The notes: generated by a model not told the origin, from the letters alone. Shown: positions 1-7,303, numbered from the stretch's first letter. The stretch: 15,603 nt of DNA from Colimorpha_A sp964630635 (GCA_964630635.1 CAZVVM010000039.1:1-15603), one strand, 5' to 3'. Made by a program: numbers and translations.

Positions 1-76
1 TATTATACCAGATCTTAGGGTGTTTGTCGACTCTACTTACAGTATAACATTCCAATTCCCAAACAATCAGGTAATC

Positions 77-934
77 ATGAAACTCACAAAAAACACAAAC
101 ATCCTAATAATAGGCCTTGGACTTATGGGCGGCTGCTACGCAATAGGTCTCAAGAAAAACGGCTATAAAGTATCCGCAATAACACGCTCACAGTCCTCTA
201 TCGACTACGCACTTGAAAACGGCATCATAGATCACGGCACGACAAAGATCGACCCCGACCTTATAGGAAACGCCGATCTTATCGTCTTCGGTCTCTACCC
301 CGCAGTTTTCATCGACTGGATAAAGGAAAACCAGCACCTCTTTAAACCGAACGCGCTCATCACCGACGTAACGGGCGTAAAAACCTCAATAGTCTACGAA
401 ATACAAAGCATTCTCCGCCCCGACGTCGAATTCGTCCCCGCGCACCCGATGGCAGGACGCGAGGTCTACGGCGTGCAAAATTCGAGAGGCGTAAACGTGT
501 CGGAAGCAAACTTCATCGTCACCCCGACCGATAAAAACACCGAAGAAAACATCGAAACGGTAAAACAGCTCGGCGCAGAGATCGGCTTTGCAAAAATCTC
601 AATTCTCACACCCGAAGCACACGACGAAATGATCGCGTTCCTGTCACAGCTCGCGCATTGTCTTGCCGTCGTGCTGATGACCTGTAACGACCTCAATAAC
701 CTCGAAGACTATACGGGTAACTCGTTCCGCGACCTAACCCGTATCGCACATATAAACGAAAATATGTGGAGCGAGCTTTTCATGATGAATAAAGAAGCGC
801 TTCTGCACCAAATGAACCTCTTTTCAAAGCAGTTCGACAAGCTGAAAAAGCAGCTTGAAGATGGCGACGCAGACGGTATGAAGGAAATGATGAGAAAGTC
901 TACCGTCCGCCGCGATAAATTTGATAAAAAGTAA
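77..934 (+). CDS. tyrA: Prephenate dehydrogenase (TyrA)
   Basis: Catalyses NAD(P)-dependent oxidative decarboxylation of prephenate to 4-hydroxyphenylpyruvate, the tyrosine branch of aromatic amino acid synthesis; cytoplasmic. The 285-aa product opens with a Rossmann fold carrying GLGLMG at residues 13-18. The family catalytic motif HPMAGRE lies at 123-129, and an all-helical C-terminal half follows, as in monofunctional TyrA. No chorismate mutase or ACT domain is present. I chose ATG 77 because the Rossmann strand normally begins a few residues from the N-terminus. A GTG at position 20 is in frame, and the frame stays open to the window edge, but the residues it would add do not resemble TyrA. 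The Shine-Dalgarno (CAGG) is weak. DAHP synthase follows after 28 bp, so the two are probably cotranscribed. Confidence 0.93.
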   Translation: MKLTKNTNILIIGLGLMGGCYAIGLKKNGYKVSAITRSQSSIDYALENGIIDHGTTKIDPDLIGNADLIVFGLYPAVFIDWIKENQHLFKPNALITDVTGVKTSIVYEIQSILRPDVEFVPAHPMAGREVYGVQNSRGVNVSEANFIVTPTDKNTEENIETVKQLGAEIGFAKISILTPEAHDEMIAFLSQLAHCLAVVLMTCNDLNNLEDYTGNSFRDLTRIAHINENMWSELFMMNKEALLHQMNLFSKQFDKLKKQLEDGDADGMKEMMRKSTVRRDKFDKK

Positions 935-962
935 TCCCCGCAAAAGAAAGGAAACCCGCACC

Positions 963-1991
963 ATGAATATGGAATTCTACCGCAAATTACCGATACCGAA
1001 GGACATAAAGGAGCAGTACCCCCTCACGTCCGACCTCGCCGCACTCAAGGCGAAGGAGGACGAGGAGATAAGAAAGGTATTCACGAGCGAATCGGATAAA
1101 TTTATGCTCGTCATCGGTCCCTGCTCTGCCGACAACGAGGATTCGGTGATCGACTATATATCGCGCCTGCGCACAGTACAGGACAAGGTATCCGATAAGA
1201 TCGTAATCGTGCCGAGAATCTATACGAACAAACCCCGCACGACGGGCGAAGGATATAAGGGAATGCTCCATCAGCCGAACCCGAACGAGCGCCCCGATAT
1301 GCTCAAGGGAATAATAGCGATCCGCGCGCTCCATATGAGAGCCCTTAAAGAAACGGGCTTCTCCTGCGCCGACGAAATGCTCTATCCCGAAAACCACCGC
1401 TACCTCTCCGACGTGCTTTCCTACGTCGCAGTCGGAGCGCGCTCGGTCGAGGATCAGCAGCACCGCCTCTGTGCAAGCGGACTTGACATTCCCTGCGGAA
1501 TGAAGAACCCGACGAGCGGAGACATTTCCATAATGCTCAACTCGATCGTTGCCGCACAGCATTCGCACACCTTCATCTACCGCGGCTGGGAGGTCAAATC
1601 CCTCGGCAACCCCTTCGCACACGCAATCTTGCGCGGCTACGTTGACGACCGCGGCGTTTCACATCCGAACTATCATTACGAGGATCTCATAAACCTTTAC
1701 GAAGCATACAGCGCAAAGGGACTTTCCAATACCGCAGTCCTCGTCGATACCAACCACGCAAACTCGGGCAAAAAGTACCTTGAGCAAATAAGAATAGCGA
1801 AAGAGGTGCTTCATTCCTGCCGTCATAACAAGGACGTCCGCTCGATGGTAAAGGGACTTATGATTGAAAGCTACATTGAGGACGGCTGTCAGAAGATCGG
1901 CGAAAACGTCTACGGCAAGTCGATAACCGACCCCTGCCTCGGCTGGGAAAAGACCGAAAAGCTCATTTACGACATCGCCGATGCGCTTTAA
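963..1991 (+). CDS. aroF: 3-deoxy-7-phosphoheptulonate (DAHP) synthase, type I
   Basis: Condenses phosphoenolpyruvate with erythrose 4-phosphate, the first step of the shikimate pathway. The 342-aa protein matches the AroF/G/H (type I alpha) class. It has GPCS at 52-55 with the metal-binding Cys54, KPRTTGEGYKG at 90-100 for substrate binding, VGARS at 157-161, DTNHANS with His265, MIES with Glu302 and ITDPCLGW with Asp323. These four residues match the metal ligands known in E. coli AroG. The start at 963 follows AAAGGAA at a workable distance; an in-frame ATG at 969 is an alternative, and an upstream in-frame ATG at 921 overlaps tyrA and lacks a good site. Aromatic amino acid feedback is usual in this class, but the sensed ligand cannot be read here. 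The symbol is by class only. htpG begins 14 bp downstream. Confidence 0.93.
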   Translation: MNMEFYRKLPIPKDIKEQYPLTSDLAALKAKEDEEIRKVFTSESDKFMLVIGPCSADNEDSVIDYISRLRTVQDKVSDKIVIVPRIYTNKPRTTGEGYKGMLHQPNPNERPDMLKGIIAIRALHMRALKETGFSCADEMLYPENHRYLSDVLSYVAVGARSVEDQQHRLCASGLDIPCGMKNPTSGDISIMLNSIVAAQHSHTFIYRGWEVKSLGNPFAHAILRGYVDDRGVSHPNYHYEDLINLYEAYSAKGLSNTAVLVDTNHANSGKKYLEQIRIAKEVLHSCRHNKDVRSMVKGLMIESYIEDGCQKIGENVYGKSITDPCLGWEKTEKLIYDIADAL

Positions 1992-2005
1992 GAAAGGAGT
2001 AAAAA

Positions 2006-3817
2006 ATGTCAGACGAAATGAAAAAAGGCGGCATCTCGGTCGAGACCGAGCATATCTTCCCGATAATTAAAAAATGGCTCTATTCCGATAAGGACATATT
2101 TCTGCGCGAGCTTGTCTCTAACGCCTGCGACGCGGTAACGAAGCTCAAGCGTCTGAACTCCCTCGGACACATCTCGCTCGATAACGAGGATTTCCGTATC
2201 ACCGTAAAGGTCGACAAGGAAGAAAAAACCGTAACGGTCTCCGATAACGGTATCGGAATGACCGCCGAAGAGCTTGACAAGTACCTCTGCAACATCGCAC
2301 TCTCGGGTGCACTCGACTTCATCAAGAAGTACGAGGGCGAGGGAGAGAATAACGGCATAATCGGTCACTTCGGTCTCGGCTTCTATTCGGCGTTTATGGT
2401 CGCGTCGAGCGTAACCGTAAATACGAAGTCATATACCGATTCCCCCGCAGTCCTCTGGGAGTGCGGAGAAAACGGCGAATATACCGTATCGGCTTCCGAC
2501 AAGACCGAGCGCGGAACCGACATCGTTCTTCACATAGCCGAAAACGAAGAGGAATACCTCTCCGAGAGCAAGCTGAAAAGCATACTCAACCGCTACTGCG
2601 CGTTTATGCCCGTCGAGATATATTTCGAGGGCGAAAAGGAAGAGGAAGAAAAGAAGCCGATAAACGATACGACTCCCCTCTGGATGAAAAATCCGTCCGA
2701 CTGCACCGAGGAAGAATATAATGAATTCTACCACAATGTGTTCGGCGACTTCCGCGACCCGCTTTTCCATATTCACATCAACGCCGACTACCCCCTTAAC
2801 TTCAAGGGCATACTTTTCTTCCCGAAGATAGGAAGCGAATACGAAAGCTTGGAGGGACAGGTCAAGCTCTACTATAACCAGGTGTTCGTTGCCGACAACA
2901 TCAAGGAAGTTATCCCCGAATTTCTCCTTATGCTCCGCGGCGTCATCGACTGCCCCGAGCTTCCTCTGAACGTATCGAGAAGCTATCTGCAAAACAGCAC
3001 CTACGTAAGTAAGGTCTCGAAGCACATCGTCAAAAAGGTAGCAGATAAACTCAATTCTCTCTTCAATACCGAAAGAGAAAAATACGAGGGACTTTGGAGC
3101 GACATAAAGATATTCGTCGAATACGGCTCACTGAAGGACGAAAAGTTCTACGGCAGAGTAAAGGACAGCGTGATCTACCCGCTCACGTCGGGCAAGACGG
3201 TAACTCTTGACGAGTATCTTGAAAACGCAAAGGAAAAGCACGAAAACACCGTCTACTACTGCACCGACAAGGTAAGTCAGGCGCAGTATATCTCGATGCT
3301 CGAAAACGAAAATATCGAGATCGCATATCTTGATAAGGGCCTTGACAATCAGTTCATCTCGATGGTCGAGCAGGATAAGAAGGTCAAATTCCTGCGCGTC
3401 GACGCGTCGATAGCAGACGCACTCAAGGGCGACGGAGAAACGGCGGAAAACGAAAAGCTGACCGAGCTGTTCAAAAAGGTAACGGGCGAAAAAACGAAGC
3501 TCCGCTTCGAGCCGCTCAAGGGAAATATCCCGGCGATCCTCACCGTTTCGGAGGAAAGCAGACGCTTCGGCGAGATGATGAAGCTCTACGGAATGGGCGA
3601 TAATATCCCCGCGCCCGAAGACGAGCTTATCCTCAATTCAAATTCCGAGACCATATCGCTCCTCGAAAAGAAATATGAAACCGACCCCGAGGGCGCAGAA
3701 AAGACAGCAAAGCAGATCTATATGCTCTCCGCCCTCTCTCAAAGAGGACTCAACGCATCGGAGCTGAATGAATTTCTTACCCTTTCCTACGAAAGCATAA
3801 ACGAAGGAATAAAGTAA
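2006..3817 (+). CDS. htpG: Molecular chaperone HtpG (bacterial Hsp90)
   Basis: ATP-dependent dimeric cytosolic chaperone that remodels client proteins, usually with the DnaK system. At 603 aa it is slightly shorter than E. coli HtpG (624). The N-terminal GHKL ATPase domain shows RELVSN at 34-39 with catalytic Glu35, DNGIGM at 80-85, the ATP-lid glycines in GHFGLGFYS (120-128) and GTDIVLH at 171-177. An acidic, lysine-rich linker lies near 210-220. The middle domain has LPLNVSRS at 320-327, whose Arg326 corresponds to the ATP-sensing arginine. The C-terminal dimerisation domain is complete. The start follows AGAAAGGAG, a strong ribosome binding site. The gene sits 14 bp behind DAHP synthase and 1 bp before the next start, an unusual place for a heat-shock chaperone. 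No CIRCE element or heat-shock promoter was seen in front of it. Confidence 0.97.
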   Translation: MSDEMKKGGISVETEHIFPIIKKWLYSDKDIFLRELVSNACDAVTKLKRLNSLGHISLDNEDFRITVKVDKEEKTVTVSDNGIGMTAEELDKYLCNIALSGALDFIKKYEGEGENNGIIGHFGLGFYSAFMVASSVTVNTKSYTDSPAVLWECGENGEYTVSASDKTERGTDIVLHIAENEEEYLSESKLKSILNRYCAFMPVEIYFEGEKEEEEKKPINDTTPLWMKNPSDCTEEEYNEFYHNVFGDFRDPLFHIHINADYPLNFKGILFFPKIGSEYESLEGQVKLYYNQVFVADNIKEVIPEFLLMLRGVIDCPELPLNVSRSYLQNSTYVSKVSKHIVKKVADKLNSLFNTEREKYEGLWSDIKIFVEYGSLKDEKFYGRVKDSVIYPLTSGKTVTLDEYLENAKEKHENTVYYCTDKVSQAQYISMLENENIEIAYLDKGLDNQFISMVEQDKKVKFLRVDASIADALKGDGETAENEKLTELFKKVTGEKTKLRFEPLKGNIPAILTVSEESRRFGEMMKLYGMGDNIPAPEDELILNSNSETISLLEKKYETDPEGAEKTAKQIYMLSALSQRGLNASELNEFLTLSYESINEGIK

Positions 3818-3818
3818 C

Positions 3819-4691
3819 GTGTCGGACGGTAAGATAAACGCACTTTTTAACGGAGCAAGCGAAATAAGGGCAAAGCGAATTGCGTTAAGCGAAAAAACGC
3901 TTTCCTATATATCGGAGCTTGCCGAGGTGCTTTGCGACGAGGCGGGAGAGGACGAAATATTCTTCCGCGACGCGGTTTTCATAAGCCGTTACCGCTCGCT
4001 CACCGAGCTTGTTAGCAAGGATAAGGCGGCGCCGTTCAACGAAAACGACGTAAAGACGGTTGAAAAACACTTGAACGAAACGGAAAGAGCATTTTTGTGC
4101 CTGTGCCTTTCCGATATACTCGGAATAAAAGGCATCGACGGCTCGGGAACCTTTTTCGACGATCCGCCGAAAACGTCGGGCGAAACGGTAAGCTGTGTAA
4201 AAAGCCGACCTTCGGACGACGCGTATCTGTCCTTTGCTTCGGTAATGACCGATCCAAGAGTCAGCTACGCGCACGACCACACAGAGGTCTGCGAAAGCGT
4301 ATACTACGGTAAGACCGCGTACGGAATACTTCCGCTCCCAAACGCAAGATCACTTGCGCTCAAATACTCGCTCAAAACCGCAAAGCGCGTGAAGATCAAA
4401 AATCAGGACGGAACGTATACCGTATTCGCGCTGGTAAAAAAGGACCTCGACATCCCCGACAAGGCGGATAACGCGCATTTCGAATTTACGGTAAATACCA
4501 ACGACCCAAGCAAAATACTGATCGCGTCCGAAGCGTGCTCAATGACTATAGAAGCTATGAGCTATTCCAAAGAAACGCAGTCCCTTACCGCAACTCTCAA
4601 AATATCGGAGGACGGCTTCTGCGGATTTCTCACCTATCTGTCAATCAATTACCCCGATTATATTCCGATCGGAATATACGAGGAAATATAA
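3819..4691 (+). CDS. Unrecognised protein; possible degenerate prephenate dehydratase/ACT-like protein
   Basis: No confident family assignment. The 290-aa soluble protein has three parts. Residues 1-105 are helical. Residues 123-209 resemble the first lobe of prephenate dehydratase: a strand, a helix, then VYYGKTAYGILPLPN (161-175), which parallels the VENGEADYGVLPIEN pattern, and NQDGTYTVFAL (195-205), which parallels the N-x-T-R-F-L-V strand. The second lobe (roughly 90 residues) is missing, and the catalytic Arg of TRF is Val here. Residues 219-289 have an ACT-like strand-helix-strand pattern ending IPIGIYEE, like the LGSY end of PheA ACT domains, but without the GAL and ESRP phenylalanine motifs. 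These parallels are my reading by eye. GTG is the start, 1 bp after the htpG stop, with AAGGAA 9 bases upstream inside htpG, so the two are probably translationally coupled. If the relation is real, it is a non-catalytic sensor or regulator of aromatic metabolism. Confidence 0.85.
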   Translation: MSDGKINALFNGASEIRAKRIALSEKTLSYISELAEVLCDEAGEDEIFFRDAVFISRYRSLTELVSKDKAAPFNENDVKTVEKHLNETERAFLCLCLSDILGIKGIDGSGTFFDDPPKTSGETVSCVKSRPSDDAYLSFASVMTDPRVSYAHDHTEVCESVYYGKTAYGILPLPNARSLALKYSLKTAKRVKIKNQDGTYTVFALVKKDLDIPDKADNAHFEFTVNTNDPSKILIASEACSMTIEAMSYSKETQSLTATLKISEDGFCGFLTYLSINYPDYIPIGIYEEI

Positions 4692-4696
4692 AACCC

Positions 4697-4711
4697 GTCG
4701 GCGGAGCCGAC
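4697..4711. repeat. Short hairpin matching the core of the 110-bp repeat
   Basis: GTCGGC-GGA-GCCGAC is a perfect 6-bp stem between the stop of the upstream gene and the Shine-Dalgarno of pgcA. Its reverse complement is identical to the GTCGGC-TCC-GCCGAC hairpin in the larger repeats at 11077-11091 and 13794-13808. No T-tract follows, so it is unlikely to be a terminator. It may be a repeat remnant or an mRNA processing or stability hairpin. Confidence 0.6.
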
Positions 4712-4727
4712 AAAAGGAGACTAACCA

Positions 4728-6443
4728 ATGGCAATCGAAAACCTGAAAAACGAACTTAACAAATGGCTGATGAGCGACAAGGTCAGCCCTGATATGAAAG
4801 ACGAGCTCAAATCTATCGCGGATAACGAGGAAGAACTGAAGCTCCGCTTCTCCGCCCCGCTTTCATTCGGCACGGGAGGCCTTCGCGGAACTATGGCGGC
4901 AGGAATAGGAAAGATGAACGTCCATACCGTCGCGCAGGCAACGAAGGGGCTGTCCGACTATATCCGCTCACAGGGCGGCGGCTCGGTCGCTATCGCCCAC
5001 GACACGAGAATAAATTCCGAGCTCTTTGCCCGCATTTCGGCAGAGGTACTTGCGTTTAACGGAATTAAGTCCTTCATATTCGACGGACCTCGTCCGACCC
5101 CCGAGCTTTCATTTACGCTCCGAGAGTTAGGATGCATCGCGGGTATAAACATAACCGCATCTCATAATCCGATGGAATATAACGGCTACAAGGTATATTG
5201 GTCCGACGGCGCGCAGATAGGCGGCGAACAGGCGAATGCGATCTCCGGCTGTATCTCAAAATGCGATATCTTCTCGGTTGAAAGACTGTCCTTTGAAGAT
5301 GGCGTCAAGAACGGACTCATTACCGTTATCGGTAACGAGCTCGATGAAAAATATATAAATAACGTCCTCGGCGAGCGTGTAAATCCGAACGCCATCAAGG
5401 AGCAGAGCGATATGACGATAGTCTATACGCCTCTCCACGGCGCGGGCTATAAGCTCGTTCCCGAGGTGCTCCGACGCGCCGGCATAAAGACCGTTATAGC
5501 AGTTCCCGAGCAGAGCACGCCTAACGGCAAATTCCCGACCGTGCGCTTTCCGAACCCCGAGTTCCCCGAGGCGTTTGAGCTGGGCGAAAAGCTTGCATCC
5601 GAAAACGGATGCGACCTTATAATCGCAACGGACCCCGATGCCGACAGAATGGGCATTACGATCCGCGACGGCGACGGCTACCTCTCCCTTACGGGAAACC
5701 AGGTCGGTTGCCTGCTTCTCGACTATATAATCACCGCGTACCGTGAAAACGGCGGAATTCCGTCCGACGCTTACGCAGTAAAGAGCATCGTATCAACCGA
5801 GCTTGCGAGCTTGATATGCAAGGCAAACGGCGTAAAGATGCACGACGTTCTCACCGGCTTCAAGTATATAGGCGAGGTAATAAAGAATCACGAGAAAATG
5901 GGCTTCGGCACGTATCTTCTCGGCTTCGAGGAAAGCTACGGCTACCTTAAAGGCACCTACGCACGCGATAAGGACGCAGTCGTCGCGGCTCTGCTTGTGA
6001 CCGAAATGGCAGCTTATTACAGAGGCAAGGGAATGACGCTCAAAAACGCGCTCGATTCACTCTACGAACGTTACGGAAATTATGACGAATCCGGATCCGC
6101 CTTCTACTTCAAGGGCTCCGACGGCAAGGAGAAGATGGCGGCTATGATGTCACAGCTCCGTAATAATCCGCCCAAAACTATCGCAGGCGAGACGGTTACC
6201 GTGGTAAGAGATTACCTGAACGGCACCATCACGGACCTTTCAAGCGGTAATCGGGAGGAAACGGGACTTCCCTCGTCAAACGTCCTCTACTATACGACGG
6301 AAAACTGCGTGTTCGTCATCCGCCCGTCGGGCACCGAGCCGAAGATAAAGCTCTACTTTATGGCAAAGGGTAATTCCTTCGAGGAAGTGGAAGCGCGCCT
6401 CTCGTCCTGTAAAGCCGACGCGGAAAATCTTATAAAGGCATAA
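4728..6443 (+). CDS. pgcA: Phosphoglucomutase/phosphomannomutase (alpha-D-phosphohexomutase family)
   Basis: Interconverts hexose 1- and 6-phosphates (glucose and/or mannose), feeding UDP-glucose and cell-envelope precursors; cytoplasmic. The length of 571 aa fits the long Firmicute PgcA type. The four family motifs are in order: TASHNP at 143-148 with phosphoserine Ser145, the metal loop DPDADR at 302-307, the sugar-specificity loop GFEESYG at 399-405, and the phosphate-binding RPSGTEPK at 532-539. FGTGGLRG at 47-54 is the usual N-terminal signature of this subgroup. The ATG follows AAAGGAG. A small hairpin (4697-4711) separates it from the previous gene, and an intrinsic terminator follows at once, so this is the last gene of the operon. 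Substrate preference between glucose and mannose cannot be settled from sequence. The gene symbol follows the Bacillus homologue. Confidence 0.93.
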   Translation: MAIENLKNELNKWLMSDKVSPDMKDELKSIADNEEELKLRFSAPLSFGTGGLRGTMAAGIGKMNVHTVAQATKGLSDYIRSQGGGSVAIAHDTRINSELFARISAEVLAFNGIKSFIFDGPRPTPELSFTLRELGCIAGINITASHNPMEYNGYKVYWSDGAQIGGEQANAISGCISKCDIFSVERLSFEDGVKNGLITVIGNELDEKYINNVLGERVNPNAIKEQSDMTIVYTPLHGAGYKLVPEVLRRAGIKTVIAVPEQSTPNGKFPTVRFPNPEFPEAFELGEKLASENGCDLIIATDPDADRMGITIRDGDGYLSLTGNQVGCLLLDYIITAYRENGGIPSDAYAVKSIVSTELASLICKANGVKMHDVLTGFKYIGEVIKNHEKMGFGTYLLGFEESYGYLKGTYARDKDAVVAALLVTEMAAYYRGKGMTLKNALDSLYERYGNYDESGSAFYFKGSDGKEKMAAMMSQLRNNPPKTIAGETVTVVRDYLNGTITDLSSGNREETGLPSSNVLYYTTENCVFVIRPSGTEPKIKLYFMAKGNSFEEVEARLSSCKADAENLIKA

Positions 6444-6448
6444 AAATA

Positions 6449-6483
6449 CCCGTCACGCGCGAAACGTGACGGGTTTTCCTTTT
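6449..6483 (+). terminator. Rho-independent terminator after pgcA
   Basis: A perfect 9-bp stem, CCCGTCACG (6449-6457) and CGTGACGGG (6465-6473), with a 7-nt loop. It is followed by TTTTCCTTTT and begins 6 bases after the pgcA stop. This closes the tyrA-to-pgcA operon. Confidence 0.92.
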
Positions 6484-6505
6484 ACTCCAAAAAATTCGAC
6501 GCACC

Positions 6506-6572
6506 TTGTAGGGTGCGACAACCTCGGGAACCCCAACCTCGACGCACCGTTCCAAAGGGATGTAACATCGTT
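6506..6572 (+). repeat. TTGTAGGG-type palindromic repeat, copy A with tail
   Basis: TTGTAGGG (6506-6513) overlaps a stem formed by GGTGCG (6512-6517) and CGCACC (6543-6548). A tail at 6549-6572 then contains CAAAGGGATGTAACATC. The tail recurs in the opposite orientation at 6738-6762. A second, competing hairpin is possible with the GCACC just upstream of TTGTAGGG. This belongs to the gene-free stretch 6484-6849, in which I see only repeats and no coding signal. Confidence 0.7.
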
Positions 6573-6624
6573 CCCGCACGGGAGGAAAAATCCATCCCAT
6601 ACAAATAGCATATTGAACGTTAAT

Positions 6625-6652
6625 TTGTAGGGACCGGCGTCCTCGACGGTCC
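6625..6652 (+). repeat. TTGTAGGG-type palindromic repeat, copy B
   Basis: TTGTAGGG (6625-6632) runs into a perfect 6-bp stem, GGACCG (6631-6636) with CGGTCC (6647-6652), around a 10-nt loop. It has the same head as copies A and C but different stem bases, so pairing is kept while sequence differs. No tail like that of copy A follows. Confidence 0.7.
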
Positions 6653-6704
6653 GCTGCTCCCACGCTCACTCTGTTAAAAAACGCCTAAATGCTTTGCCAC
6701 AATT

Positions 6705-6788
6705 TTGTAGGGCGGGGGCTTGCTCCCGCCGCGCAAAAACAATGTTACTTCCCTTTGAAAACGGCGGGAGCAAGCCCCCGCCCTACGA
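6705..6788. repeat. Convergent pair of TTGTAGGG-type repeats forming a long perfect inverted repeat
   Basis: A 25-base arm at 6707-6731 (GTAGGG, then a GC-rich GGCGGG...CCCGCC hairpin) is repeated as an exact reverse complement at 6762-6786. The 30-bp spacer carries, on the - strand, the same CAAAGGGA-GTAACAT tail as copy A. Each arm can fold on itself (GGCGGG with CCCGCC) or pair with the other arm, so the transcript or extruded DNA could form either two hairpins or one long stem. Confidence 0.85.
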
Positions 6789-6849
6789 ACAACGCGGCAA
6801 AATTGTAAAATATGATCCACAAAAACATAATAACCTATTTACTACACAC

Positions 6850-6878
6850 TTGACATAATCCCTTTTTTATGTTATCCT
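6850..6878 (+). promoter_or_regulatory. Sigma-A-type promoter with extended -10
   Basis: TTGACA at 6850-6855, a 17-bp spacer, and TATCCT at 6873-6878, preceded by TG one base upstream (extended -10). The surrounding 60 bp are AT-rich, unlike the flanks. Predicted transcription start is near 6885, about 30 bp before the ATG at 6914. A TATAAT further on (6885-6890) lacks a -35 at the right distance. Confidence 0.75.
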
Positions 6879-6913
6879 ATTATATATAATATGTAACCGA
6901 AAGGAAACACATC

Positions 6914-7249
6914 ATGGCAAAAGTAATTGAAGATGCAATAATCGTACACAAGACAGAGGTCGTTTTCTACGACAAGGATGAAGACAGACACTACCGTCTC
7001 AACGCAAAGAACATCGTAAAGGTAGTTTACGACTACGCAATATACAAGACCTTCTTCGGCCTTAAAAAGGAGCTTGAGGAAAGAATCGTATTCACGATAA
7101 ACGATCCCGATATTCCCGAAGAGCTTATCGTCTGCGAGCACAACGAACCGAACTTCCGCCGCTTCAGAGGAGGACTTCGTACTTTCGCAGAAGAAAATAA
7201 GGTAGCCATCGAAATCAAGGACGTAGAGGGCAATATTACAAACAATTAA
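6914..7249 (+). CDS. Conserved-looking small hypothetical protein (111 aa)
   Basis: I do not recognise the family. The 111-aa soluble, charged protein has no signal peptide or membrane segment. Its pattern is alternating beta strands (residues 6-20, 25-40, 55-62, 70-76) followed by an amphipathic helix around 84-97 and a last strand, broadly like a small PH-like barrel capped by a helix; this fold idea is a guess. Notable segments are FRRFRGGLRTFAEEN (82-96) and an aromatic run near 38-50. A good AAAGGAA ribosome binding site precedes the ATG, and the gene has its own promoter at 6850-6878. A hairpin terminator follows 7 bp after the stop, so it is probably mostly monocistronic. Codon use matches its neighbours, so recent transfer is not suggested. 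Confidence 0.85.
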   Translation: MAKVIEDAIIVHKTEVVFYDKDEDRHYRLNAKNIVKVVYDYAIYKTFFGLKKELEERIVFTINDPDIPEELIVCEHNEPNFRRFRGGLRTFAEENKVAIEIKDVEGNITNN

Positions 7250-7256
7250 TGATCGA

Positions 7257-7283
7257 AAGGGGTGTTAATTAACGCCCCTTTTT
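7257..7283 (+). terminator. Intrinsic terminator between the small hypothetical gene and the helicase
   Basis: GGGGTGTT (7259-7266) pairs with AACGCCCC (7271-7278) around loop AATT, with one T-G wobble, followed by TTTTTG. The A-rich run in front gives some capacity in the opposite direction too. It ends only 20 bp before the helicase ATG at 7304, so it may act as an attenuator rather than a full stop. Confidence 0.82.
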
Positions 7284-7303
7284 GTAACTTTGTGAGGAAA
7301 GTT

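Noticed and set aside
1..76. Upstream extension of TyrA or a leader/T-box element before it
   Set aside because: The frame is open to the window edge, but the residues do not resemble TyrA, and no T-box sequence, clear promoter or leader peptide could be identified in 76 bases.
987..1622. Long antisense open frame (211 codons) over the DAHP synthase gene
   Set aside because: It lies wholly inside a clearly recognised gene; long antisense frames arise from the C-ending codon bias here, and the product shows no known motifs.
6506..6788. CRISPR-like array
   Set aside because: The repeats are few, differ in stem sequence, alternate in orientation and lack regular unique spacers; no cas genes are present.
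7262..7303. Upstream GTG start for the helicase
   Set aside because: The GTG is inside the stem of the terminator hairpin; ATG 7304 has a proper GAGGAAAG site and gives the usual helicase N-terminus.
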